From assembly GCA_000247545.1 (NCBI GenBank), contig CP003316.1:1645233-1709232 (forward strand): a DNA stretch of 64,000 nt, given 5' to 3'. Numbering within the stretch: the stretch's first letter is position 1; the number at the start of each line of letters is the position of its first letter. Shown piece by piece: positions 1 through 8,138 of the stretch. This stretch comes from Pyrobaculum oguniense TE7 (GTDB lineage: Archaea; Thermoproteota; Thermoprotei; Thermoproteales; Thermoproteaceae). A model generated the notes under the pieces. It was not told the DNA's origin and made no database searches. It saw nothing but the letters and a program-made list of their open reading frames with translations. The position numbers and the translations under genes were made by a program.

Positions 1-1
1 C

Positions 2-676
2 ATAGCTAAGGGGATATCGAGGAGAGGTGTTGTACCTGGGCTGTTTCTAGGGGCTCTCTTTACCACGTATCCCATCGCCGCCGTCTATGCCGGAGTTGGC
101 CCAGCAGCCTATCTGTTATACACGGCGCCTCTCTGGACTACCCTGGTGCTACTTCCCGCGGGGGAGCGGCCTAACAAGTGGGGCGCTGTTGCCGTAGCGC
201 TGGTTCTGGCGGCGGTGGCGGTTATGTTGCAGGCGTCGGCAAGCGGGGAGCTATCGGCAATAGGGCTGGTGACAGGCCTTGCCTCGGGGCTGTTCTACGG
301 GCTTTACATCGCAACGGCGCGGCTTATATCTAAACGCGGCGGGGCGAGGGATGCGTCCTACGGCGCAATGCCGTACTCAGTGGCGATCACAGCCCCCATA
401 CTCCTCTACCACGCGCAGATGAATCACGCCTTTCCCACAGCGAGCGAGATCCTCGCAGGCGCCTACATGGGGGTTTTCGGCACAGTACTGCCATATAGCC
501 TTTTCGCATCGGCGGTAGAGAAAGTTGAGGGGTCCAGAGCCTCTGTGGTGGCCTCGTCTGAGCCAGTGCTCGCCGCTCTGTGGGGGTACCTCCTCTTTGG
601 CCAGGCGCCGGGACCCCTAACGCTGGTCGCCTACATTCTGCTCACCGTAGCCGCCGTAATTGCGTCGAAAAAATGA
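2..676 (+). CDS. EamA/DMT-family membrane transporter (5' end outside window)
   Basis: The open frame runs from the window edge with no start codon in view, so the N-terminus is missing; the GTG at 146 is internal because upstream in-frame codons continue the hydrophobic pattern. About seven membrane segments are visible, and the end (a P-vl-aalwGy-lfGq motif followed by a last helix and a Lys-Lys tail) is typical of the second EamA repeat of drug/metabolite transporters. Family members export or import small metabolites; the substrate cannot be told. It ends with TGA at 674-676. Another EamA protein is encoded at 5132-5965, not obviously a recent duplicate. Confidence 0.85.
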   Translation: MAKGISRRGVVPGLFLGALFTTYPIAAVYAGVGPAAYLLYTAPLWTTLVLLPAGERPNKWGAVAVALVLAAVAVMLQASASGELSAIGLVTGLASGLFYGLYIATARLISKRGGARDASYGAMPYSVAITAPILLYHAQMNHAFPTASEILAGAYMGVFGTVLPYSLFASAVEKVEGSRASVVASSEPVLAALWGYLLFGQAPGPLTLVAYILLTVAAVIASKK

Positions 677-936
677 GATTGAGCAAAGTCGTTGAAAAAT
701 AGAGAAGTGACTGGCCTAGACAGCTACAAATTTCTACCTCATCACGTCGAGTGGGGCCAACGGTCCGCCGCGTGAACGCCAATAGGGCGCTAGCGTGGCT
801 GATGTAAGGTCGCAGTTGGAGTGTTTTTCACAGAAGGACCTCACGTTGTCGGTGTGAATTTTGCAAACAGGCTGGGCTTCGGGGCGTGCGCCAACAGCTT
901 GGCGAGGCTTGTCGAAAAAAGGCGTATGACACCTTT
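677..936. other. Intergenic stretch, possible short gene relic
   Basis: No intact gene is visible. On the plus strand about 805-960 reads without stop in a coding-like way (including FANRLGFGACANSLARLVEK, residues in one frame) and then ends, which could be the tail of a lost gene. I cannot assign a family. Confidence 0.2.
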
Positions 937-1254
937 CTATATCTTTACTAGCTTGCTGTGTCGCCGGTAGAGAGGTAGCATGTCTGGAGTTCTCACGTGG
1001 ATTTCGAAGGGGTCGCCAATGCCGGCTCTCCACAACTTCTCAAACACCACGCCGGGATTTATTGTGGTTATGACCAATACATCTATGTCGCTGGTAAGTA
1101 TGTGCCTTCCCTCGGCGACTGAGCCGAAGAGATATACCTCAGCGTCTGGATCCAGCGACTTAACCACGTATTTAATAACGGCCAGGTATTTGTCCAGGTT
1201 TTTAAACACCTCCTGCCTCCTCTTAGCGTCCTCTATCAAAAGCTTATCCGCCAC
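937..1254 (-). CDS. MNT-type minimal nucleotidyltransferase (antitoxin candidate)
   Basis: A 105-residue protein starting with GTG. The nucleotidyltransferase signature is clear: GSVAEG followed by SDIDVLV at about residues 43-60, i.e. the GS-x(n)-DxD metal-binding motif of MNT/KNTase domains. The family transfers a nucleotide to a partner, and in HEPN/MNT modules the MNT protein inactivates the HEPN RNase by AMPylation. The gene overlaps the end of the upstream HEPN gene by 11 nt, so the two are co-translated. Pairing as a toxin-antitoxin is inferred from this arrangement. Confidence 0.85.
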   Translation of the reverse strand: MADKLLIEDAKRRQEVFKNLDKYLAVIKYVVKSLDPDAEVYLFGSVAEGRHILTSDIDVLVITTINPGVVFEKLWRAGIGDPFEIHVRTPDMLPLYRRHSKLVKI

Positions 1255-1630
1255 TTATTATTTCGCTGACGAGGCTAAAAAGCCTTTCGGCCTCTTCCCT
1301 GGTGTACTCTCTTGGGATGTATCTGGCGTTTATGTAGGCGTCTTCTAATACTCCGAGCTCGAAGAGATATCTACTTAGCAACTCGCCGTAGCGCCGTCCC
1401 TCCTCTCCCGGAGCCGCGTCGGCCAGGAGGCGTAGGAGGCGGCGTATGCCGCGCGTCCTGGGGTACTGCACCCCGTACTCCAGCAACTTGGCCTTAAGGA
1501 AGAGCTGGAGGGCCTCCTCCATGTTGAAAACCGCGAGGTCGTACATCCTGTTCTCAATCTGGAAGCGAGCTGTTTGGAGAAAGGCCCGGGATCTCCTCTT
1601 CAGAGTCTCCGCCTTTTCTCTGGCCTCCAC
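1244..1630 (-). CDS. HEPN-domain protein (toxin candidate)
   Basis: A 128-residue, mostly helical protein with the HEPN pattern: an N-terminal helix rich in charged residues (KAETLKRRSRAFLQTARFQ), AVFNMEEALQLFLKAKLLEYG in the centre and INARYIPREYTREEAE near residue 100. That last motif matches archaeal HEPN proteins that pair with MNT nucleotidyltransferases. The classical RNase motif R-x(4-6)-H is not present in this form (a Tyr sits where His is expected), so nuclease activity is uncertain. It is the first gene of a two-gene unit with the MNT gene downstream. Confidence 0.8.
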   Translation of the reverse strand: MEAREKAETLKRRSRAFLQTARFQIENRMYDLAVFNMEEALQLFLKAKLLEYGVQYPRTRGIRRLLRLLADAAPGEEGRRYGELLSRYLFELGVLEDAYINARYIPREYTREEAERLFSLVSEIISGG

Positions 1631-1647
1631 CTATGGGATGAAGCTAA

Positions 1648-1660
1648 TAGTTTTTATTTG
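1648..1660. promoter_or_regulatory. Shared TATA region of the HEPN/MNT pair and mqnD-like gene
   Basis: The starts of the divergent genes (1630 minus, 1678 plus) are 47 nt apart. One A/T block, AGTTTTTATTTG, lies about 25 nt from both starts and can be read as a TATA box in either direction. Both transcripts would be leaderless. Confidence 0.5.
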
Positions 1661-1677
1661 TCCTCCAGGCAGCCTCT

Positions 1678-2484
1678 ATGCTCAAGATAGCCCACTCCCC
1701 CGACGCCGACGACGCCTACATGTTCTACGGCATCGCCTCAGGTGCTGTAAAGCTACCAGCGCCGTATGTTGAGTTCCTATCTGACATAGAGACTCTCAAC
1801 AAGCTGGCCATCGAGGAGCTCCTCGACATAACGGCTGTAAGCGCCCACGCCCTGGCCTACATTTGTGACAGGTACTACGTCATGTCGGTGGGGGCCTCCA
1901 TGGGCGAGGGCTACGGCCCCGTCGTGGTGGGGAGGGGAGTGGATCGTCCGCGGCACGTGGCAGTGCCTGGGAGGTACACCACTGCGGCCCTCCTAGTCAG
2001 GCTTGCCATGCCGCATGTCAAAACGGTGGAGATCCCCTTCGACAAGATCATGGATGCCGTGTCGGCCGGCGTGGTGGACGCAGGCGCGCTCATACACGAG
2101 GGGCAGATCACCTACAGCCGCCACGGCCTAAGGAAGATCCTAGACCTGGGAGAGTGGTGGCTCCGCGAGACGGGCCTCCCCACCCCCCTGGGGCTAGACG
2201 TAGTGAGGAAGACCTTGGGACGGGACTTCGCCGTAGCGGTTACGAGGGCCTTAGCAGAGTCTATCAAATACGCCGACGAGCACAGAGAAGAGGCCTTGAA
2301 GTACGCACAGAAGTTCTCCAGGGGGCTCACTCTCGAGGAGACTGCCAAGTTCGTCGACATGTACGTCAACGCGTATACCAGGGACATCGGCCAGAGGGGT
2401 AAGAAGGCGTTGGAGGAGCTCCTCGCCAGAGCAAAAGAGGCGGGGCTAGCGCCGGGGTGCATCCCCGATTACATAGATTTATAG
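1678..2484 (+). CDS. mqnD: MqnD/MqnA-family protein, putative 1,4-dihydroxy-6-naphthoate synthase
   Basis: A 268-residue protein with the start motif HSPDADDAYMFYGI, matching the SPxxDD/NDT-FxFYxL opening of the MqnD/MqnA (VitK2_biosynth, DUF178) family, and a two-lobed periplasmic-binding-like fold pattern further on. MqnD converts cyclic dehypoxanthine futalosine to 1,4-dihydroxy-6-naphthoate in the futalosine route to menaquinone, in the cytoplasm. The length is usual for MqnD. Menaquinone use is consistent with a respiring Thermoproteales host. The choice between MqnD and the sister enzyme MqnA is not certain. The ATG lies about 25 nt after a TATA-like block. Confidence 0.75.
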   Translation: MLKIAHSPDADDAYMFYGIASGAVKLPAPYVEFLSDIETLNKLAIEELLDITAVSAHALAYICDRYYVMSVGASMGEGYGPVVVGRGVDRPRHVAVPGRYTTAALLVRLAMPHVKTVEIPFDKIMDAVSAGVVDAGALIHEGQITYSRHGLRKILDLGEWWLRETGLPTPLGLDVVRKTLGRDFAVAVTRALAESIKYADEHREEALKYAQKFSRGLTLEETAKFVDMYVNAYTRDIGQRGKKALEELLARAKEAGLAPGCIPDYIDL

Positions 2485-2502
2485 TGCCCCATATTACCCA
2501 CT

Positions 2503-4869
2503 GTGATTTTTGACGTTGTTAAGGCAGAGGTGGAGAGGGCTAGGATAGCTCGCCACAGGAGGCTAGTGGTGGTCACTGGGAGGGACGACAAGAAGCTAGC
2601 GGAGGCGGCTGCCGAGGCGCTTAGGGGCTACGAGGCGGCGGGGGGCGGCGGGGAGGGGCTGTACATGTTCCAGCCCGAGTTCGCAGACGCCAACAGGAGG
2701 ATGAATTACTTCAGAGACGCCATGTCGGGGACGTTTCTAGAGGTGGATTTCAGGCCTTATAAAGACACGCCAAAGTTGCTCGGCACCACCTACAACTTCG
2801 CCGTTTTGGATCTAGTCAACGACTTAAAGCCCAACGACGTCGGGCGCCTCGGCGGCGTGGTGAGGGGCGGGGGGCTATACGTCTTTTTGGTGCCGCCTTT
2901 AGAGACGTGGAGGGGCTACGTGACTAAGTTCCAATCTACGCTCCTGGTGCCTCAGTTCACCCCGGCTGACTTGAGGCACAGGCTAAAGGAGCGGTTCTGG
3001 CGTAGCCTATATAGCCACGGGGGCGTTGTGATATATGACGCAGATCGCGGCGAGGTGTTGAAGGGGTCTGGCATAGATGTAGTGGAGCCCTATGAGCCGA
3101 AGAGGCCGGAGCCGCCGGAGAAGGCTGTAATCCCCCTGAAGATATATCGCCTCGCCGCGACCCAGGACCAGGTAGAGGTGCTCAAGTTATTCGAGACGCT
3201 GTACAACAAGCCGAAGAGAAAGCAAGCAATTGTCGTCATAGCCGATAGGGGGAGGGGTAAAAGCGCGGCGCTGGGGCTCGGCCTCGCGGGGCTGGGCCAC
3301 AAGCTCAGGAAGGCGAAGGCCAGGGTCCAAATCGTGGTTAGCGCCATGGAGTACACAAACCTGGAGACGCTTTTAGAATTCGCCGTCAAGGGCCTAGAGG
3401 CCCTGGGCTACAAGCCGGGTCTTGAGAAGGAGGGCGGGGAGATAAGGGCGATTAAGGCGAGCGGGATCTTCATAGACGTGGTTACGCCGTATATGTTGCT
3501 CAAGCGCGAAAACGCCGACATAGTCGCCATCGACGAGGCGGCCGCAGTGCCTCTGCCAGTGCTCTACACCGTCCACAAGAAGTTCGACCGGGTGGTCTTC
3601 GCCTCGACGATCCACGGCTACGAGGGGGCAGGCCGCGGCTTCTCCATACGCTTCCTCAAATACCTCAGAGAGTCTAAGGACACAGACGTCCACCTCTACG
3701 AGATGAGAGAGCCTATTAGATACGGCCCTGGCGACCCGGTAGAGCGTTGGCTCTTCGACGTGTTCCTCCTAAACGCCGAGCCTGCTAAGATCGAGCCAGA
3801 GGATCTAGAATACGTCAAGAGGAAGGAGGTGGTCTACCTAAAAGAGGAGGACGTCGTGAAAGACGAGGAGGCGTTTAGGCAGTTCTTCGGCATCTACGTA
3901 CAGGCCCACTACCGAAACGAGCCAGACGACTTGGGCATGCTCCTCGACGCGCCGCACCACACAGCCAGGGCGTTGGCTCTCCCCAACGGCAAAATCGTGG
4001 TCTCGGTGGAGCTGGCCTACGAGGGGGGCCTAGACGACCTCTCCATAGACCAAGCGCTTAGGGGGCTGAAGTTGCCTGGCAACATTATTCCAGACCGCTT
4101 CCTTAAGTACTGGCGCCTCCCCGAATTCGCCAAGCTGAGGGGGTGGCGTATAGTGAGGATTGCCACCCACCCAGAGCTACAAGACATGGGCCTCGGCACA
4201 GAGATGCTGAAAAAAGTCGAGGAGGAGGCGAGACAACTCGGCTTGGACTACGTCGGGGTCGGATTCGGCGTCTACGACAAGCTCCTCAAGTTCTGGGTTA
4301 GGAACGGCTACGTCCCCATCCACCTCTCCCCCGAGCGCAACCCATCGTCTGGGGAGTACAGCGTCTTACTGGTTAAACCCCTCAACGAGAAGGCTGAGGC
4401 CTATGTTAAGTACGCAAACGTCGAGTTTAGGCGGCGCCTGGTCCACTCGCTCATGGGGCCCTATAGTGACCTCCTACCCACCGAGGTTAGGCTCCTCCTG
4501 GAGGACTGGGGCTGGGACATAGACGGCGCTCCTGCCCTCTCCAAGAACCAGCTGGACAGGCTGGTGGCATACGCCTTCGGCCCCATGACTTACGAAAACG
4601 TGACCGACGCCGTGTACATGCTCGCCACCCAGTACTTCTACTCCGCCAGGACAAGAAGACCTACGTTGCCCGAGGTGGCCGAGCGCATACTTATTAGTAA
4701 GGTGCTACAAGCCCGCCCGTGGAAAGACGCAGCTGAGGCGGCAGGAATCAGGAGAGGCGACCTAATGCTGGTACTAAGAGAGATTGTGAAGGTCCTGCTC
4801 TTCTACTACTACGGCGGAGAGTTCGACGTCCCGCTCTTTGTCGTCGGCACCGTGAAGGGAAAAGACTAA
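2503..4869 (+). CDS. tmcA: tRNA(Met) cytidine acetyltransferase TmcA
   Basis: A 788-residue protein with the TmcA/Kre33/NAT10 layout: N-terminal DUF1726-like region, RecD-type helicase ATPase with Walker A ADRGRGKSA (about residue 247) and Walker B VAIDEAAAVPLP, then a GNAT acetyltransferase domain (ATHPELQDMGLGTEM near residue 553), and a C-terminal tRNA-binding tail. It uses ATP and acetyl-CoA to make N4-acetylcytidine in RNA; in hyperthermophilic archaea this modification is widespread and supports growth at high temperature. It starts with GTG 18 nt after the upstream gene, with a TATA-like ATTTATA about 25 nt before the start, so it may have its own leaderless transcript. Confidence 0.95.
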   Translation: MIFDVVKAEVERARIARHRRLVVVTGRDDKKLAEAAAEALRGYEAAGGGGEGLYMFQPEFADANRRMNYFRDAMSGTFLEVDFRPYKDTPKLLGTTYNFAVLDLVNDLKPNDVGRLGGVVRGGGLYVFLVPPLETWRGYVTKFQSTLLVPQFTPADLRHRLKERFWRSLYSHGGVVIYDADRGEVLKGSGIDVVEPYEPKRPEPPEKAVIPLKIYRLAATQDQVEVLKLFETLYNKPKRKQAIVVIADRGRGKSAALGLGLAGLGHKLRKAKARVQIVVSAMEYTNLETLLEFAVKGLEALGYKPGLEKEGGEIRAIKASGIFIDVVTPYMLLKRENADIVAIDEAAAVPLPVLYTVHKKFDRVVFASTIHGYEGAGRGFSIRFLKYLRESKDTDVHLYEMREPIRYGPGDPVERWLFDVFLLNAEPAKIEPEDLEYVKRKEVVYLKEEDVVKDEEAFRQFFGIYVQAHYRNEPDDLGMLLDAPHHTARALALPNGKIVVSVELAYEGGLDDLSIDQALRGLKLPGNIIPDRFLKYWRLPEFAKLRGWRIVRIATHPELQDMGLGTEMLKKVEEEARQLGLDYVGVGFGVYDKLLKFWVRNGYVPIHLSPERNPSSGEYSVLLVKPLNEKAEAYVKYANVEFRRRLVHSLMGPYSDLLPTEVRLLLEDWGWDIDGAPALSKNQLDRLVAYAFGPMTYENVTDAVYMLATQYFYSARTRRPTLPEVAERILISKVLQARPWKDAAEAAGIRRGDLMLVLREIVKVLLFYYYGGEFDVPLFVVGTVKGKD

Positions 4870-5131
4870 GACACCCTAATTACGAGTCCACACATGCCGG
4901 AGGAGCTCGACAGGTGGTACGTCTTTCAACCTACGCATGTACCCTGGCCGTTTGCCACTCGCGAGGTTTTAGTCGTGATTTCTGGACGCTGACAAGGCTG
5001 ACCGCCGTAAACGGCCATCGCATATGAAGACGTTACAGAAGCTGTCTACAAAGCGATAAAAGCCCTGCCCCGGGGTTCAAAGCGATGGTTAGGCGCTCCC
5101 TTTTCAGAACTTGTGACTGAACAGAGGCGTG
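4870..5131. other. Intergenic, weak coding relics on plus strand
   Basis: Two short open stretches (4894-4992 and about 5020-5157) read in a coding-like way, the second including AYEDVTEAVYKAIKAL. They may be scraps of a solute-binding protein gene, but the match is too short to name. Nothing else is visible. Confidence 0.2.
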
Positions 5132-5965
5132 TTACCGTACGGCTACACCCATTGTAATGGCTATTGCGATAAAGATCGCCACGGCGCCGAGTGCTTGTCT
5201 CGGTGTAATTTGTTCTATGCCAGAAGCCTTGGCATAAAGCTGTGTTACTAGCGGTGACATTGAGACGAGTATTGTGGTGACGGCAAGGCCGATCTTCTCT
5301 ACCGAAAAGGCGAAGAGCGTCGATCCGACACCTAAATCTAGAATCGACGCGGCGGCAAATGCTGGGGACTTGACAACTCTCAGTCTCCCCCGCGCCGCGA
5401 GGTACACGCCCAGCGGAACACATGCAGACAGGGCTCTGATATAGGCGATGGCGGCGGGGGGAACTCCTTGAAGCGACGCCAGCTTAACGGCGGTCATTCC
5501 AAGCGACCACAACAAGGCGGCGCCGAATGCCGCGGCTAACCCCACGGGGCTTATCCTCACCTCTCCCCCTCTCGCCAGCAGGGCCACCCCCAGCACCACC
5601 AACGCCGAAGATAGAAAAAGAAGCGGCGTCACCTTCTCGCCTAGAAGGAGGGCGAAGTACTGGGCTATTATCACATAAGTATAAACCACCGGCGCCGCCA
5701 CGGAGCCGCCGACTTTGTGAATTGCGTAGAAATAGAGGCTGTCGCCCAGGAGGAGTGTCACCACACCGCTCAGCGCAGCAGCCCATACTCCTTTTGTATC
5801 ACCCACGCCGAGGAGCACAGGCCACATAAATAGGGAGACGTAGAGGAGACGAGAGAAGTTAACTGTTGCGGCGCCGACACTCTCCATGTGGCGCTTGTAG
5901 AGAAAAATAACGAGAGCCCAAATAGTAGCCGCGGTGAGTGCCGCCGCCAAACCCGCTCCCTCCAT
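5132..5965 (-). CDS. EamA/DMT-family membrane transporter
   Basis: A 277-residue protein with about ten hydrophobic segments arranged as two EamA repeats of five, the usual size of the 10-TMS drug/metabolite transporter family. It should sit in the cytoplasmic membrane and move a small metabolite; the substrate is unknown. The ATG overlaps the TAA of the aIF2-beta gene (TAATG), so it is probably read on the same transcript and translationally coupled. Confidence 0.85.
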   Translation of the reverse strand: MEGAGLAAALTAATIWALVIFLYKRHMESVGAATVNFSRLLYVSLFMWPVLLGVGDTKGVWAAALSGVVTLLLGDSLYFYAIHKVGGSVAAPVVYTYVIIAQYFALLLGEKVTPLLFLSSALVVLGVALLARGGEVRISPVGLAAAFGAALLWSLGMTAVKLASLQGVPPAAIAYIRALSACVPLGVYLAARGRLRVVKSPAFAAASILDLGVGSTLFAFSVEKIGLAVTTILVSMSPLVTQLYAKASGIEQITPRQALGAVAIFIAIAITMGVAVR

Positions 5966-6369
5966 TAGAGCGGCTTAACGGGAGTCGACGCGCCGCAGGC
6001 CAGGCATTTCATTACAAAAACCCTCCCCTCTTTCTTCAGCTCTGTGTCGATGGAGTTGCAGACTGGACATACCACGTAATACCTTATGAAGCGTTCGTAG
6101 ACTGCCTCTACTACTTTGGGTGACTTCTCGCCGTGTAGCGTAAATACGTCGCCCTCCACGGTGCCCGGCACGGCGAGCTCCTTCTGGAAGAACTTCGCCA
6201 TGAAGTATATGTCTCTGTTAAGTCTCTTTGCGATTGCCCCGAAGTTGGGTATTATGGTCTTCCTGGGCATGTTCTCAACTTGTATCTTCGGGATCTCCGT
6301 CCTCCTCTGGGCTTTCGGGGCGACTAAGGTATATGCCCTTTCTAGAAGGGCGAGGTACTCCTTGTCCAT
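5965..6369 (-). CDS. Translation initiation factor aIF2, beta subunit
   Basis: A 134-residue protein matching archaeal aIF2-beta: a short N-terminal helix, a central alpha/beta domain ([19 protein letters not shown], then GDVFTLHG), and a C-terminal zinc ribbon with CPVC and CLAC cysteine pairs at about residues 102 and 124. With alpha and gamma subunits it carries initiator Met-tRNA to the small ribosomal subunit. A TATA-like TTTATTTATAAA lies about 25 nt upstream of the ATG. An EamA transporter gene overlaps its stop codon; the link between the two is probably only operonic. Confidence 0.95.
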   Translation of the reverse strand: MDKEYLALLERAYTLVAPKAQRRTEIPKIQVENMPRKTIIPNFGAIAKRLNRDIYFMAKFFQKELAVPGTVEGDVFTLHGEKSPKVVEAVYERFIRYYVVCPVCNSIDTELKKEGRVFVMKCLACGASTPVKPL

Positions 6370-6408
6370 GGGGGGTGGAAAACTGACTTTATTTATAAAT
6401 TTAGAAAG

Positions 6409-6957
6409 CTAGGCGGGCTTGAACCAGTAGGTTATGTAGTTCTCTCCGGGCCTCCTGTCGACGAGGAGTCTCATCTTCATTCCTGGTTTTAGAGTTTTTG
6501 GGTCGGCCTCGACCCACGCGGTGATGTTGAACCCGTCTGGCATCTTGACTATGCCGACGACGTAGTCGGCGTGGTGCGAGAAGCTGGCGGGCTTGACGTT
6601 GATCACAGTCCACGTTATTAGCTCCCCCACTGGGCTAGTCTCGCGCCACTCCATGTCAGAAGCCTTGCACCTGGGACAGTCTGCCTGGGGTGGGAAGAAC
6701 TTGGCGCCGCACCTCTTGCAGACTGTGTAGAGCAACTTCCCCTCTCTGAGCCCGTCTACGAACTTGGCGATTTTGTTTACGGAGAGGGTGAACCTCAGCC
6801 TCAGCTCGCGGACGTCTACCCACAACAGCGCCCCGCTTTTCGGGTCCTTGTATACGGGGAGTCCGGTGGCTCCTATCAACGTCTCCAGTTGCTTCAGCGG
6901 CTCTTTGTACAGCTTGTCTAGGGTCTTACTGACCGAGTTGACCACGTTGTCGGACAT
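6409..6957 (-). CDS. DUF35 OB-fold protein with zinc ribbon (acyl-CoA thiolase partner)
   Basis: A 182-residue protein. A rubredoxin-like zinc ribbon (CKRC then CPRC, about residues 82-98) is followed by an OB-fold (TWTVINVKPASF, ADYVVGIVKM), the DUF35/DUF35_N arrangement. Such proteins form complexes with archaeal thiolases and HMG-CoA synthases and channel acetoacetyl-CoA. The stop of the thiolase gene lies one base before this ATG, so this is the third gene of the ACAD-thiolase-DUF35 unit. The first ~60 residues precede the zinc ribbon and are longer than in the shortest homologues. Confidence 0.85.
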   Translation of the reverse strand: MSDNVVNSVSKTLDKLYKEPLKQLETLIGATGLPVYKDPKSGALLWVDVRELRLRFTLSVNKIAKFVDGLREGKLLYTVCKRCGAKFFPPQADCPRCKASDMEWRETSPVGELITWTVINVKPASFSHHADYVVGIVKMPDGFNITAWVEADPKTLKPGMKMRLLVDRRPGENYITYWFKPA

Positions 6958-6958
6958 A

Positions 6959-8134
6959 TCAGCTCAGGCTGAGGATTGTCACAAAGGCGTAGTGGCCTGT
7001 GCCTCCTATGTTGTGCGCCAACGCCATCCCCTTCCTTATCGGCGCCTGCCTCGACTTCTCTACTTGTTGCCTCAGTTGCCTCGTAAGCTCCGCGATCATC
7101 GAAACGCCGGTTGCGCCTATTGGGTGTCCCTTGGCCTTTAGACCGCCGTCGACGTTTACGGGTATTAAGCCGCCGATGTAGGTCTGGCCCTCCCTCACCA
7201 GCTTGTAGCCCTCGCCCCTCTTCGCAAAGCCCAAGTCTTCGTAGGCCATTATCTCTGCGATGGTGAAGCAGTCGTGTACCTCGGCCACGTCTAGGTACTT
7301 AACAGGCTCTAGTGGATCTATGCCGGCCTTCTTGTAGGCCATCTGGGCGGCGATTTGGGCGGCCTCTAGGCCTATGAAGTCAAGCCTCTTGCTCAGATTT
7401 GCCGTGCCGTTGGCGTATCCTATGGCTTTTATCCACACCGGCGTGTCTGTAATCTTCTTCGCCGCTTCTTCGCTTGCCAGGATCACGGCGGATGAGCCGT
7501 CTGTAATTGGGCTACTGTCGTAGAGCTTAAGCGGCCAGGCGACGTAGCGAGAGTTTAGACACTCCTCCACGGTAATGGCCTTTTGGAACTGCGCCTTGGG
7601 GTTGAGTGAGCCGTAGTAGTGGTTCTTGACGGCTACTTTGCACAGATCCTCCTCGGTGGCGCCGTATCTGTGCATGTAGGCGGTGGCATATAGGGCGTAG
7701 TAGCCGGGGAAGGTGAGCCCGAAGTTCTCGAATTCCCAGAAGTAGTTCCCCGCCCTGCCTATGAACTCCACCACTGTGGGGGTGGGCGACTCGTTCATTT
7801 TCTCCACCCCAATTACCATCACTATGTCCGACTCCCCGCTGGCGACCATGTGGTATGCAGTTCTAACCGCTGCGGAGCCGGTGGCGCAAGCCGCCTCCAC
7901 CCTCACGCCGCTTTTCGGGACGAGGCCGCAGTACTCGCCTACCACCACCGCCGGCAACATTTCCGAAGACCACCCGCCCACATTACCCACTACAAAAGCC
8001 TCGATATCCTCGGTGCCGAGGCGCGCGTCGTCGAGCGCCTCCTTTACCGACTCCCACGCAAGCTCTGGGAGGGAGACATCTGTCCTATTTCCAAATTTAC
8101 TAGTCCCGACACCTACAACTGCGACTTTTCTCAT
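6959..8134 (-). CDS. Thiolase-family protein (acetyl-CoA C-acyltransferase type)
   Basis: A 391-residue archaeal thiolase. The nucleophilic cysteine is Cys83 in EAACATGSAA; the GHPIGATG motif lies near residue 338, with HNIGGTGHY near 374. The usual second catalytic CxG is replaced by HNIGG, as in the archaeal thiolase subfamily that works together with a DUF35 protein. It condenses acetyl-CoA or cleaves 3-ketoacyl-CoA. It sits between acyl-CoA dehydrogenase and DUF35 with 1-4 nt spacing. A role in acetoacetyl-CoA cleavage at the end of the 4-hydroxybutyrate cycle or in fatty-acid breakdown is inferred. Confidence 0.9.
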   Translation of the reverse strand: MRKVAVVGVGTSKFGNRTDVSLPELAWESVKEALDDARLGTEDIEAFVVGNVGGWSSEMLPAVVVGEYCGLVPKSGVRVEAACATGSAAVRTAYHMVASGESDIVMVIGVEKMNESPTPTVVEFIGRAGNYFWEFENFGLTFPGYYALYATAYMHRYGATEEDLCKVAVKNHYYGSLNPKAQFQKAITVEECLNSRYVAWPLKLYDSSPITDGSSAVILASEEAAKKITDTPVWIKAIGYANGTANLSKRLDFIGLEAAQIAAQMAYKKAGIDPLEPVKYLDVAEVHDCFTIAEIMAYEDLGFAKRGEGYKLVREGQTYIGGLIPVNVDGGLKAKGHPIGATGVSMIAELTRQLRQQVEKSRQAPIRKGMALAHNIGGTGHYAFVTILSLS

Positions 8135-8138
8135 AAAA

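Noticed and set aside
734-1033. 99-codon minus-strand frame
   Set aside because: Overlaps the better supported MNT gene in another frame; composition is not protein-like.
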